61,464 bases of DNA, taken from assembly GCF_026283955.1 (NCBI RefSeq), contig NZ_JAPDPE010000015.1, positions 1 to 61,464 of the forward strand, given 5' to 3'. Both the position numbers and the translations under genes were made by a program. The notes under the pieces were generated by a model. The model did no database searches and was not told the origin of the DNA. It saw nothing but the letters and a program-made list of their open reading frames with translations. Positions within the stretch are counted from its first letter, which is position 1. Each line of letters opens with the position of its first letter. Source of the DNA: Dyella silvatica. Its GTDB lineage: Bacteria; Pseudomonadota; Gammaproteobacteria; Xanthomonadales; Rhodanobacteraceae. Below, piece by piece: positions 30,901 to 39,783 of the stretch.

Positions 30901-33900
30901 CGGCGAGGCAGGTCTCGCGCACACGCGCGACGAGCTGGCGGAACGTGAGCTCGCCGGCGGTGTCGACGCGGAGGGCGAGCGTGTTGACGAACAGGCCGAT
31001 GAGGGGCTCGAGCTCGCCGCGATCGCGGCCGGCGATAGGCGAGCCGATCACGACGTCGGGCTGGCCTGTGTAGCGAGCGAGCAGGGCGCCGTACGCGGCG
31101 AGCAGGGTCATGAACTCGCTCACCGATTCGCGCTGCGCGAACGCGCGGGTGGCGAGCGCGATCGACGCCGGAAGGACGCGATCGATCACGGCGCCGCGCC
31201 CGGTGCGCGCGGCCGGGCGTGGCCGGTCGAGCGGGAGCTCGATCACCGGCGGCGCACCGGCGAGCTGTGCGCGCCAGTAGGCGAGATCGTCGGCGAGCCG
31301 CGCACCGGTGAGCTGCGCGCGCTGCCAGGCGGCGAAGTCGGCGTACTGGATCGCGAGCGGCGCGAGGGCCTCGCCGCGGTACGCCGCGCCGAGCTCGCGG
31401 AGGGCGACCCCGATCGACCAGCCGTCGCACACAATGTGGTGCATGGTGAACAGGAGGACGTGGTCGTTCGCAGAGACGCGGAGCACGCGGACGCGGATCA
31501 GCGGGCCGGTCGCGAGGTCGAATGGCTGCTGCGCCTCGTGGGCGGCGCGCGCGGCGAGCGCCGACTCGTCGACAGTCTCGACCGCAAGCGTCACGCCGGT
31601 CGCGTCCGGCGCGATGACCTGCCGCGGCTCGCCGTCGAGCTCGACATACCGGGTGCGCAGGACGTCGTGGCGGTCGATCACGCGGCGGAGCGCGGCGGTG
31701 AGCGCGGCGAGGTCGAGCGCGCCGGTGAGGCGAAGGAACCACGGCACGTTGTACGTGAAGCCGCCGGGCTCGAGCTGCGCGAGGTACCACATGCGCTGCT
31801 GCTCGAACGACAGCGGGAGCGCGCCGGCGCGATCGACGCGCGGGATCGCGCGATCCTCGGTCGGCGAGATCGTCGCGATTGTCGCCGCGAGGTCGCGGAT
31901 CGTCGGCGCGTCGAACAGCGCGCGGAAGGGCAGCTCGATCGCGAGCGCCGCGCGCAGCCGCGATACGACCTGGAGGGCGAGCAGGGAGTGGCCGCCGGCC
32001 GCGAAGAAGCTCTCGATCACGCTGATCCGCTCGATTCCAAGCACGGCCGCCCACACCGCGGCGACCTGCGCCTCGAGCGCGGTGTTTGGCGCGACGTAGT
32101 AGCCGCCGTCGCGCTCGTCGCGGTTCGCCGACGGCGCGGGCAGGCTGGCGCGATCGATCTTGCCGTTCGGCGTCACCGGCATGTGATCGAGAGCGACGAT
32201 CGCGCTCGGCAGCATGTAGCTCGGCAGCACGCCGGCGAGCTTGCCGCGCAGCGCGTCGACGTCGAGCTGGGTGCCGTCGCGCGGCACGACGTAGGCGATC
32301 AGCCGCGGCTCGCCGCCGTCGCGGCGCACGATCACGGTCTGCGCAGCGAGCGGCGTGGCGGCGGCGAGCTGGGCCTCGATCTCGCCGAGCTCGATGCGGA
32401 AGCCGCGAATCTTCACCTGGAAGTCGTTCCGGCCCAGGTATTCGATCGCCCCGTCGGGCAACCAGCGACCCAGGTCGCCGGTCTTGTAGACACGCCCCCC
32501 TGGCTGGAACGGATCGTCCAGGAAGCGCTCGGCGGTCAAGTCCGCGCGATGCAGATAGCCGCGTGCCACACCGGCTCCACCTAGATACAGCTCGCCAGGC
32601 ACACCCATCGGCACCAGCTGGCGATGCTTGTCCAGAATGTAGATCTGCGTGTTGGCGATCGGCTGACCGATCGGCACCACCCCCTCATGCACATCTGTAC
32701 GGCAGACCCACGAGGTCACCTCGATCGCTGCCTCGGTCGGACCGTACAGGTTGTGCAGCTCCACCGCCGGCAGCTTGGCGAAGAAGCGCGTCTGCAGCGC
32801 ATAGGGCAAGGCTTCGCCGCTGCATAGCACACGACGCAGACTCCGGCAGCGTTCGACCGGCGCATGCTCCAGGAAGACCTGCAGCATGGACGGCACGAAG
32901 TGCACGGTGGTGATCCGCTCTCGCTCGATGATCTCTGCCAGGTACTGCGGGTCCATATGCCCGCCCGGCTGTGCCATGACCAGCCGGGCACCGGACAGCA
33001 AGGGCAGCAGCAGCTCCCATACCGACACGTCGAAGCCGAACGGCGTTTTCTGCAGGATGCGGTCGTCGTCGCCCAGTTGGTACGCATCGCGCCCCCATAG
33101 CAGGCGATTGACCACACCGGCATGTTCGTTCATCACTCCCTTGGGCTGGCCGGTGGAGCCGGAGGTGTAGATCACGTAGGCCAGGTGCTTGGCGGTCAAG
33201 CCGAGATCCTGTTTGGCCAGCGGCGTAGCCGGGTAGTCGGTGAGCAAGGCGGCTTCGGTATCCAGACGCAGCACCGGCATGGCCATCGTCGGCAAGCGTG
33301 CTTCCAGCTGCGCCTGGATCAGCACCACGGACGGTGCGCTGTGTTCCAGCATGTAAGCCAGGCGATCGGCGGGATAGCTTGGGTCCAACGGCACATACGC
33401 GCCGCCGGCTTTAAGAATGCCCAGGATGCCGATCACCATCGCCAGTGAGCGTTCCACGCACAGGCCTACTCGGCTGTCCGGGCCAACGCCCTGCGTGCGC
33501 AGGTAATGCGCCAGTTGATTGGCTTGTGCGTCCAACTCACGATAGGTCAGTGCACGGTCTTCGTACGTCAGCGCGATCGCGTCCGAGCTGCGTGCGACTT
33601 GTGCTTCGATCAGCTCATGCAAACAGACGTCGCGCGGATACTCATGCTCGGTCGCATTGAGCGTATGCAAAAGATGATGCCGTTCGGAGTCGGCGAGCAG
33701 CGATGGCGCCGCGGGCGGCTGATCGGGTGCGGCGAGCAGCGCGGCGAGCAGGGTGTCGAAGCCGTCTGCCATGCGCTCGATCGTCGCGGCGTCGAACAGA
33801 TCGCGGTTGTACTCCCACGTCGTCTCCAGCACGTCGCCGGTGGTTACGAACAGCGACAGATCGCACCGCGCCATGCCGGGGTGGAGATTGAGCGTGCGCA

Positions 33901-36900
33901 CGGTGAGCCCGGGGATCGCGAGCAGATCGCCAACGGTGGGAAGGACCGTGAACATGACCTGGTAGATCGGCGTGTGGCTCGGCGTGCGTTCGGGGGCGAG
34001 CGCGGCGACCAGTTGATCGAACGCGAGATCCTGGTGCGCGAACGCGGCGAGGCAGGTCTCGCGCACGCGGTGCACGAGGTCGCGGAAGCTGGGTGCGTCG
34101 GCGTCGACGCGGATCGCGAGCGTGTTGACGAACATGCCGATCACGCCGTCGAGCACGGGGTCGTCGCGGCCGGCGATCGGAGTGCCGATCACGACGTCAG
34201 GTTGGCCGGCGTAGCGCGCGAGCAGCGCGGCGAACGCGGCGAGCAGGGTCATGAACTCGGTGGCGGCTTCGCGCTGGGCGAGCGCGTGCACGCCGGCGAG
34301 CAGCGCGGGCGCGTGGCTGCGGGTGATCGCGGCGCCGCGCGTGGTCTGCACGGCGGGCCGCGGGCGATCGGTCGGTAGTTCGATCAGCGCCGGCGCGCCG
34401 GCGAGCTGCGCGGTCCAGTATGCGAGCTGCGCGGCATCGGGCGCGGCGGCGCGCTGCCAGGCCGCGAAGTCGGCGTACTGCACGGCGATGGCGGGCAGCG
34501 CGTGATGCTGGTAGGCGGCGCCGAGCTCGCGGGCGAGGATCGCGAGCGACCAGCCGTCGAACACCAGATGGTGCGCGGTCACGATCAGCATGTGATCGTC
34601 GTCGGCGACGCGCAGCAGGCGTGCGCGCACCAGCGGCCCGGCGGCGAGATCGAATGGCCGGCGGGCCTCGGCGATCGCGGCGAGATCGGGGGCGTCGGTA
34701 GGTTCGGCGACCAGTGCGATCGGCGACACGCTGGCGTCGGCAATCTGGCGAGGCTCGCCAGCGACGTCGACGAACCGCGTGCGCAGCGCGGCGTGGCGCG
34801 CGATCACGCGATCGATCGCGGTGGCGAGCGCGGGCACGTCGAGCGCGCCGCGCAGGCGCACGAACCACGGCACGTTGTACGTGAAGCCGTCGGGCTCGAG
34901 CTGGGCCAGGATGTACAGGCGCTGCTGCGCGAGCGACAGCGGCTGCGGCTGGCCGGCGTCCACCGGCGCGATCGCGCGCTGTGCCTTCGATGCGGCGGCG
35001 CCCTCGATGCGGCGCGCCAGCTCGGCGATCGTCGGCGCCTCGAACAGCGCGCGGACGGGCAGATCGATCGCGAGCGCCGCGCGCAGCCGCGATACGACCT
35101 GGGTGGCGAGCAGCGAGTGGCCGCCGGCCTCGAAGAAGTTTTCGATCACGCTGATCCGCTCGATTCCAAGCACGGCCGCCCACACCGCGGCGACCTGCGC
35201 CTCGAGCGCGGTGTTTGGCGCGACGTATTCGCTGTGATCATCGTCGGGCCTGGGCAGCGCCTTGCGATCGACCTTGCGGTTCGGCGACAGCGGGATCGCG
35301 GGCAGGACCACGATCGCCGCCGGGATCATGTAGTCGGGCAGGCGGGCGCGCAGGTGATCTTTGATCGCCGCGGTCGTCGGCGCCGCGTCGGCGCACGTCA
35401 CGTAACCGACGAGGCGCGGCACGCTGCCGTCGTGGCGGACGATCACCGCTGCCTCGCGGACCGCGGGGTGGCTGCCGAGCGCGGCCTCGATCTCGCCGAG
35501 CTCGATGCGGTAGCCGCGCAGCTTGACCTGATCGTCGGCGCGGCCGAGGAACACGAGCTCGCCGGTCGCGAGGTACTTCGCGCGATCGCCGGTCTTGTAC
35601 ATGCGCTCGCCGGCGCTGGCAAACGGATCATCGACGAAGCGCTCGGCGGTGAGTTCTTCGCGGCCGAGGTAGCCGCGCGCGACACCGGTGCCGGCGATCC
35701 ACGCCTCGCCGGGCACGCCGATCGGCACCGGCTGACGATCGGCGTCGAGGACGTAGATCCGCACGTTGGCGATCGGCCGGCCGATCGACGGCAGCGTATC
35801 CCACGTCGATGGTGCACCGGTGAGCGGGAGCTCGCTCGCGAGGTGGGTCTCGGTCGGCCCGTACTGGTTGTACAGCCGGCACGCCGGGAGCTGGGTGAAC
35901 AGCGCGGCGATCGCCGGCGTGATCCGGAGCTGCTCGCCGGCGGTGATCACCTCGCGGAGCGCGAGACCCGCCGCGGATCGGCCGTGCGCGGCCTCGGCGA
36001 GCTGATGCAAGGCGACAAACGGCAGGAACAGGCGCTCGACGCGCGCGGCGGCGAGCCGGCGGAGCAAGGCGTCGGGATCGCGGCGCTCGTCCTCACTCGC
36101 AAGCACGAGGCAGCCGCCGTTGGCCCAGGTCGCGAACAGCTCCTGAAACGACACGTCGAAGCTCGGCGACGCGAACTGCAAGGTGCGCATCGGCTCGGGC
36201 GAGCGCGCGGCCTGCCACGTGATCAAGTTGAGCACCGCGCGGTGCGGCATCGCCACGCCTTTGGGCTTGCCGGTCGATCCGGACGTGTAGATCACGTACG
36301 CGAGGTCGTCGGCGCTCGCCGTCTGGCGCTCGAACACGCGATCGATCAGGCGATCGATCGGCGGCGGGGCCTCGACGAGCAGGATCTCGGCGGCGCTCGC
36401 CGCCAGGCTGGCCACGACGGCCGATTCGCTGATCAAGACCCGCGCCGCGCAATCGCGGACCATGAACGCGAGCCGGTCGGCGGGGTACGACGGATCGAGC
36501 GGCACGTATGCCGCGCCGGCTTTGAGCACGGCGAGCACCATCGTCGGGAACGCCACGCCGCGCGACAGCGCGAGCGCGACGCGCGCGCCGGGCCCGCAGC
36601 CGCGCGCGCGCAGGATCGCGGCCCAGCGCTCGGCGCGCTGATCGAGCTCGCGGTACGTGACCGGCTCGTCGCCGGCGAGCACCGCGATCGCGTCCGGCGT
36701 GCGGCGGGCCTGTGCGTCGAACAGCTCGGCCACGTGCGCGACCCGCGGCGACGGCGTATGCGTGCGGTTCCACGCGTAGATCACGCGATCGCGCTCGGCG
36801 GCGCCGAGCAAGGGCAACGCAGCGAGCCGATCGTCGGGCCGCGTAACCGCGGCCTCGAGCAGGATGCGGTAGTGATCGATCATGCGCTCGACGGTCGGCG

Positions 36901-38143
36901 CGTCGAACAGGTCGGTGTTGTACTCGACCCAGCCGGCGAGCTCGCCGTCCTGCAGCTCCCACGACACCGTGAGATCGAATGTCGCTGTGCCGGCGTCGAG
37001 CAGTGTCGGCGCGAGTGTCGACTCGCCGAGCTCGACGTGCGGAAACGACGTTTGCAGGCCGAACATGACCTCGAAGATCGGCGTGCGGCTGAGGTCGCGC
37101 GTCGGCTTGATTGCGTCGACGAGCTGCTCGAACGGCACGTCCTGGTGCGCGTATGCGTCGAGGCACACCGCGCGCACGCGCTGGACGAGGTCGCGAAAGC
37201 TGCGCTCGCCGTCGACGTCGACGCGGAGCACGAGGGTGTTGGCGAAGAAGCCGACCAGGCCCTCGAGTTCGTGGCGGTTGCGGCCGGCGATCGGCGCGCC
37301 GGTCACGACGTCGGACTGGCCGGTGTAGCGCCAGAGCAGAGCGTCGAACGCGGCGAGCAATGTGATGTACAAGGTCGCGCGCTCGCGACGACCGAAGTCG
37401 ATAAGCGAGGTGACCAGGCCGCGCGGCAGGCGCGGAAACAGCCGGGCGCCGCGCCCCGAGCGGGTCGCGGGCCGCGGGCGATCCGACGGCAGATCGAGGC
37501 CGTCGGGGATGCCGGCGAGCTGCGCGCGCCAGTACGCGAGCTGCGGCGCGAGCGCATCGGCGGTCATCCAGCCGCGCTGCCACAGCGCGAAGTCCGGATA
37601 CGTCACCGCGAGTGCGGGCAGACTAGCGCCCGCGCCACGGTAGAACGCCGCCGCTTCGCCGATGAGGATGCCGACCGACCACTGATCGCACACGCTGTGA
37701 TGCGCGACGACGATCAGGGCGTGATCGCCGCTGTCGATCGCGAGCAGGCGCACGCGGACGAGCGGCCCGGCCGCGAGGTCGAACGCGCGCTGCGCCATGT
37801 CGCGCGCCACCACGGCCACGTCCGCTTCGCGGACCTCGTCGATCGGCATTGCGAGCACGAAGTCGTCGTCGACGACCTGCCGCGCCTCGCCGAGCACGTC
37901 GGTGAAGTGTGTGCGCAGGGCGGCATGGCGGTTCACCACCGCCTGCAGCGCGTCGCGCAGCGCCGCACGGTCGAGGCGACCGCGCAGGCGAAACATCACG
38001 CTCACGTTGTACGCCGCGCTCCCCGGCTCGAGCTGCTCGATGAACCAAAGCCGCTGTTGCATGAACGACAGCGGGACCACCGTGTCCGGCGCGTGGGCGG
38101 CGAGGGCCGGCGGCACGAAGCGCGGGGAGTGGGCGCGGCTCAC
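27992..38143 (-). CDS. Three-module NRPS with terminal thioesterase
   Basis: 3383 residues from GTG 38143, which overlaps the preceding oxidase stop (GTGA). Order: C (HHSVCDQWS)-A-T (Ser codon 35114-35116), C (HHLVFDGWS)-A-T (Ser 31985-31987), C (HHIVCDGWS)-A-T (GGSSLL, Ser 28919-28921), then TE (YFIHGGGGS, GASFGG). The first domain is a condensation domain, so the chain starts from an external acyl donor, probably the free carrier protein. Codes read by eye: A1 DVQFIAQLAK (nearest proline-type, weak), A2 DVWHLSLIEK (serine, one mismatch), A3 DAFLLGVTLK (aliphatic, Ile-like, weak). Expected core: starter-X-Ser-hydrophobic. The second A domain, about 32395-33690, has quite different codon use from the rest of the gene and resembles proteobacterial serine A domains. 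Confidence 0.95.
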   Translation of the reverse strand: MSRAHSPRFVPPALAAHAPDTVVPLSFMQQRLWFIEQLEPGSAAYNVSVMFRLRGRLDRAALRDALQAVVNRHAALRTHFTDVLGEARQVVDDDFVLAMPIDEVREADVAVVARDMAQRAFDLAAGPLVRVRLLAIDSGDHALIVVAHHSVCDQWSVGILIGEAAAFYRGAGASLPALAVTYPDFALWQRGWMTADALAPQLAYWRAQLAGIPDGLDLPSDRPRPATRSGRGARLFPRLPRGLVTSLIDFGRRERATLYITLLAAFDALLWRYTGQSDVVTGAPIAGRNRHELEGLVGFFANTLVLRVDVDGERSFRDLVQRVRAVCLDAYAHQDVPFEQLVDAIKPTRDLSRTPIFEVMFGLQTSFPHVELGESTLAPTLLDAGTATFDLTVSWELQDGELAGWVEYNTDLFDAPTVERMIDHYRILLEAAVTRPDDRLAALPLLGAAERDRVIYAWNRTHTPSPRVAHVAELFDAQARRTPDAIAVLAGDEPVTYRELDQRAERWAAILRARGCGPGARVALALSRGVAFPTMVLAVLKAGAAYVPLDPSYPADRLAFMVRDCAARVLISESAVVASLAASAAEILLVEAPPPIDRLIDRVFERQTASADDLAYVIYTSGSTGKPKGVAMPHRAVLNLITWQAARSPEPMRTLQFASPSFDVSFQELFATWANGGCLVLASEDERRDPDALLRRLAAARVERLFLPFVALHQLAEAAHGRSAAGLALREVITAGEQLRITPAIAALFTQLPACRLYNQYGPTETHLASELPLTGAPSTWDTLPSIGRPIANVRIYVLDADRQPVPIGVPGEAWIAGTGVARGYLGREELTAERFVDDPFASAGERMYKTGDRAKYLATGELVFLGRADDQVKLRGYRIELGEIEAALGSHPAVREAAVIVRHDGSVPRLVGYVTCADAAPTTAAIKDHLRARLPDYMIPAAIVVLPAIPLSPNRKVDRKALPRPDDDHSEYVAPNTALEAQVAAVWAAVLGIERISVIENFFEAGGHSLLATQVVSRLRAALAIDLPVRALFEAPTIAELARRIEGAAASKAQRAIAPVDAGQPQPLSLAQQRLYILAQLEPDGFTYNVPWFVRLRGALDVPALATAIDRVIARHAALRTRFVDVAGEPRQIADASVSPIALVAEPTDAPDLAAIAEARRPFDLAAGPLVRARLLRVADDDHMLIVTAHHLVFDGWSLAILARELGAAYQHHALPAIAVQYADFAAWQRAAAPDAAQLAYWTAQLAGAPALIELPTDRPRPAVQTTRGAAITRSHAPALLAGVHALAQREAATEFMTLLAAFAALLARYAGQPDVVIGTPIAGRDDPVLDGVIGMFVNTLAIRVDADAPSFRDLVHRVRETCLAAFAHQDLAFDQLVAALAPERTPSHTPIYQVMFTVLPTVGDLLAIPGLTVRTLNLHPGMARCDLSLFVTTGDVLETTWEYNRDLFDAATIERMADGFDTLLAALLAAPDQPPAAPSLLADSERHHLLHTLNATEHEYPRDVCLHELIEAQVARSSDAIALTYEDRALTYRELDAQANQLAHYLRTQGVGPDSRVGLCVERSLAMVIGILGILKAGGAYVPLDPSYPADRLAYMLEHSAPSVVLIQAQLEARLPTMAMPVLRLDTEAALLTDYPATPLAKQDLGLTAKHLAYVIYTSGSTGQPKGVMNEHAGVVNRLLWGRDAYQLGDDDRILQKTPFGFDVSVWELLLPLLSGARLVMAQPGGHMDPQYLAEIIERERITTVHFVPSMLQVFLEHAPVERCRSLRRVLCSGEALPYALQTRFFAKLPAVELHNLYGPTEAAIEVTSWVCRTDVHEGVVPIGQPIANTQIYILDKHRQLVPMGVPGELYLGGAGVARGYLHRADLTAERFLDDPFQPGGRVYKTGDLGRWLPDGAIEYLGRNDFQVKIRGFRIELGEIEAQLAAATPLAAQTVIVRRDGGEPRLIAYVVPRDGTQLDVDALRGKLAGVLPSYMLPSAIVALDHMPVTPNGKIDRASLPAPSANRDERDGGYYVAPNTALEAQVAAVWAAVLGIERISVIESFFAAGGHSLLALQVVSRLRAALAIELPFRALFDAPTIRDLAATIATISPTEDRAIPRVDRAGALPLSFEQQRMWYLAQLEPGGFTYNVPWFLRLTGALDLAALTAALRRVIDRHDVLRTRYVELDGEPRQVIAPDATGVTLAVETVDESALAARAAHEAQQPFDLATGPLIRVRVLRVSANDHVLLFTMHHIVCDGWSIGVALRELGAAYRGEALAPLAIQYADFAAWQRAQLTGARLADDLAYWRAQLAGAPPVIELPLDRPRPAARTGRGAVIDRVLPASIALATRAFAQRESVSEFMTLLAAYGALLARYTGQPDVVIGSPIAGRDRGELEPLIGLFVNTLALRVDTAGELTFRQLVARVRETCLAAYAHQTLPFDRVVDALKPDRDPRTTPIFQVMFAVKTAQAADLGVPGLTARPLDVHPGMAKFELTLFAHLTDDGLATTWEYNTDLFDRPTIERMAAHFEILLGQLIADPDRALDQTPMIDAREHATLRAFGEAISPFPDDLSLHALFEAQVVRTPDALALTFANTELTYAALNARANQLAHHLISLGVTREDRVGVCLGRSVDFIVAVLATIKAGAAYVPLDPAYPAERLAYMTDDVRAKVVISRDWLTAADLTAHSSANPPITTTNRDLAHVMYTSGSTGRPKGTCIEQRAIARLVLATDYLQLTARDVVGHVSNTSFDAATFEIWGALLNGARLHGLAPDVVLSPELFTREIVASGLTVLLITTALFHQLAALAPDAFRTVDHLLFGGEVCDVAAVRRVLAVGPRRLLHVYGPTEATTLATWHPVRAVEPGATSIPIGRPVANTTIRILDRARQPAPIGVRGEIFIGGPGVARGYWNRPELTAERFVDDPLAPGERLYKTGDLAAWRADGTIEFHGRADHQVKLRGFRIELGELEAELLAHPDVTAAIAMVRHDTGDPRLVAYVAPPVDVDHLRDRLAAVLPRYMLPSAIVALDHMPVTPNGKIDRAALPAPSANRDERGGGYVAPDGELAQAIARIWAEVLGVDRVGAHDNFFALGGSSLLLVALRSRLEAVLGRPVALKSLAEAASVSELAARLADDTAASCLIRLQAGPKSPIYFIHGGGGSALTYRDLARAIDGERAMYGFNARGLDSDEPPHASIEAMASHYLALARSVHPGGPFLLVGASFGGTVAYEMARQLTAAGDSVALCALLDSPGPGALPVIELDSADLLVFHLETRRWLAADALRGRPLDEQLQITLDTAHAAGVALPFTSLAHGRRHVAVWENNIRALRAYTAPVWGGAIDFFSAADALPGSPTSHLDHAWRDRGALHVEVAGGDHLSMIAPPHVTTLGARIRTLIDTRTRSTAP
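32395..33690 (-). other. Adenylation-domain segment of different origin inside the NRPS
   Basis: From the end of the second C domain (LLADSERHHLL) to the A8 motif (KIRGFRIELGEIE), the DNA loses the GCGATCG-rich style of the gene and takes the style of the native PKS-NRPS. The left edge falls in a run of about 27 bases encoding the A8 region that is nearly identical in the first A domain, a natural crossover site. The segment carries all substrate-binding residues (A2-A7), read as serine. Boundaries are judged by eye, within perhaps 30 bases. Confidence 0.75.
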
Positions 38144-38847
38144 GCCTGGGCGTGCTTCGGGGCGTGCTCCGGGGCGTGCTCGCGGCCATCGAACGCCGCG
38201 TCGAGCGCGTCGAAGAACGCGATCCACAGCGACCACATCTCGCGCGCAGCCTCGTGGATCTTGTGGATCTCGATCTCCGACAGCTCGGAAACGATCGCCT
38301 CCTGTGCGCTCTCGATGTGGCCGGGCTCCTGCTGTGCGTGGATCGTCACCCACGGTAGCTGCTTCGCGCCGGTCACCCGGCGCACCGACACGCCGATGCC
38401 CGACACCATCGCGAGGTCGGCGACCTCGGTGCCGTACAGAAAGCCCAGGCCGGTCCAGCAGTCGGTCGCGGCCTCGCTGTAGCGCTGGACCAGGCGCTCG
38501 GTCGCGGGCAGCGGCGCGGCGGCGTTGACTGCCTCGGCCGGAAAGCCGACCGCGGTCATCGTGTCGACGTACACCCGCTCGTGGGCGCGGTCGGGCTTGC
38601 CCTCACCGAGCTCCTCCCACAGTATTTTGGATACGGCGGTCTTCATCTCGATGTCGCGCAGGTTCGAGACCAGGCGCGACAGGAAGGTCGGGAAGAAGTG
38701 GAGTGGGTGCCACCATTGACCGAGGAAGCGTGCGACCTGGCCACGATCGAGATCGGGGCTTTGCTTCACCCGCGCGAAGAACCGATGGTTGATGAGCTCG
38801 GCGCGAAGAGTGTCTTTCATCAGCGCCTGTCGAATCGTTGGGATCAT
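38140..38847 (-). CDS. Haem-oxygenase-like di-iron oxidase/oxygenase
   Basis: 235 residues, an all-helical iron-containing redox (TenA/haem-oxygenase-like) protein. Candidate metal ligands lie in WEELGEGKPDRAH, IHAQQEPGHIES and IEIHKIHEAAREMW. Members in biosynthetic clusters carry out N-oxygenation, desaturation or C-C cleavage on amino-acid-derived substrates. Start ATG 38847 is preceded by AAGGAGAAG. The C-terminus has a small EHAPEHAPKHAQA tail, and the stop overlaps the NRPS GTG. The exact reaction cannot be predicted. Confidence 0.8.
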   Translation of the reverse strand: MIPTIRQALMKDTLRAELINHRFFARVKQSPDLDRGQVARFLGQWWHPLHFFPTFLSRLVSNLRDIEMKTAVSKILWEELGEGKPDRAHERVYVDTMTAVGFPAEAVNAAAPLPATERLVQRYSEAATDCWTGLGFLYGTEVADLAMVSGIGVSVRRVTGAKQLPWVTIHAQQEPGHIESAQEAIVSELSEIEIHKIHEAAREMWSLWIAFFDALDAAFDGREHAPEHAPKHAQA

Positions 38848-38888
38848 TGCTGCTTCTCCTTCTCGAAAGCGTGAAATGAACAAAGTAG

Positions 38889-39758
38889 TCAGGGCTTGTC
38901 CGCGACGACCACGCCCCATGCGAACTCGCCCTGATCGATCGCGACTTGGATCTCCTGGCACGACGCGGCAAAGCCGAGCATCCAGTCGCGCGCGGCCGGG
39001 TTGGCGGTCTCGGCGGCGCGCGCGGTCGCCACCTTGCCGAGCACCTGGTACGTGCGCGCAAGGTGCGGCGACAGCTCGCGCGCAAGCCGGACCCGGAAGC
39101 CGGCCTGCTCGAGCGCTTGCTGGTAGCCGACGAGCGAGTAGCCCGAGGTCCAGCGCACGCGGTCATACACGTGCTTGCGCGCGCGCTGGCCGATCTCGAG
39201 CGTGGGCTGCAGGAAGTCGGAGATCGCGAGCCGACCGCCAGGTGCGAGCACGCGGAACATTTCGGCGTGGCTGCGTGGTTTGTCGGGGATCAAAAACAAC
39301 GCGTCCTGGCTCACCACGTGGGTGAACTGGCCATCTTCGTACGGCAGCTGGGTCGCGCTGCCGTGACGAAAGCTCACGCGCTTGGCGACCGCCGGCGGCA
39401 GCTCGTCGCACTTTTGCGCAGCGAACTTGACCCGCTCGAGGCTGAGGTCGAGGCCCTCGCACTGGCACGCGAACCGGCGGGCGAGGGCGAACACGAAGTT
39501 GCCGCAGCCGCAGCCGACGTCGAGCACGCGCGATGTCGCCGTGATCTCGGCGTCGTCGCCGAGCAGGCGCGACGTGGCGTCGGCGGCGGCGTGGTAGTCG
39601 GTCGTGTTGCCGTCGGCGAAATAGCCCGTGTGCAGGACGCCTTCGCTGTCCCAGAAACTCAGGTAGTTCTGCGTGCTCGCGTCGAAGAACTGCTCGACGT
39701 CGCGCTCGGTGAAGGTGGGGGTGGCAATGGCGGTGGCGGTGGCGGTGGCGGTGATCAT
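38889..39758 (-). CDS. Class I SAM-dependent methyltransferase
   Basis: 289 residues. SAM motif I VLDVGCGCGNFVFAL, acidic motif GLDLSLERV, motif III region LAPGGRLAISDFL. Start ATG 39758 has GAGG six bases upstream. The first residues, TATATATAIAT, are encoded by a GGTGGC-type simple repeat (about 39727-39752) and are probably disordered. An O-, N- or C-methyl acceptor on the peptide is likely; the position is unknown. It lies 25 bases after the SDR gene, in the same operon. Confidence 0.9.
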   Translation of the reverse strand: MITATATATAIATPTFTERDVEQFFDASTQNYLSFWDSEGVLHTGYFADGNTTDYHAAADATSRLLGDDAEITATSRVLDVGCGCGNFVFALARRFACQCEGLDLSLERVKFAAQKCDELPPAVAKRVSFRHGSATQLPYEDGQFTHVVSQDALFLIPDKPRSHAEMFRVLAPGGRLAISDFLQPTLEIGQRARKHVYDRVRWTSGYSLVGYQQALEQAGFRVRLARELSPHLARTYQVLGKVATARAAETANPAARDWMLGFAASCQEIQVAIDQGEFAWGVVVADKP

Positions 39759-39783
39759 GCGTGCCTCAAGATGGGAGAGAGGA

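Noticed and set aside
28772-32584. Plus-strand open frame of more than 1200 codons opposite the NRPS
   Set aside because: Arg/Glu/Ala-rich, no domain, lies opposite a well-supported NRPS; produced by the extreme GC and codon bias. The similar frame at 34502-38482 is rejected for the same reason.
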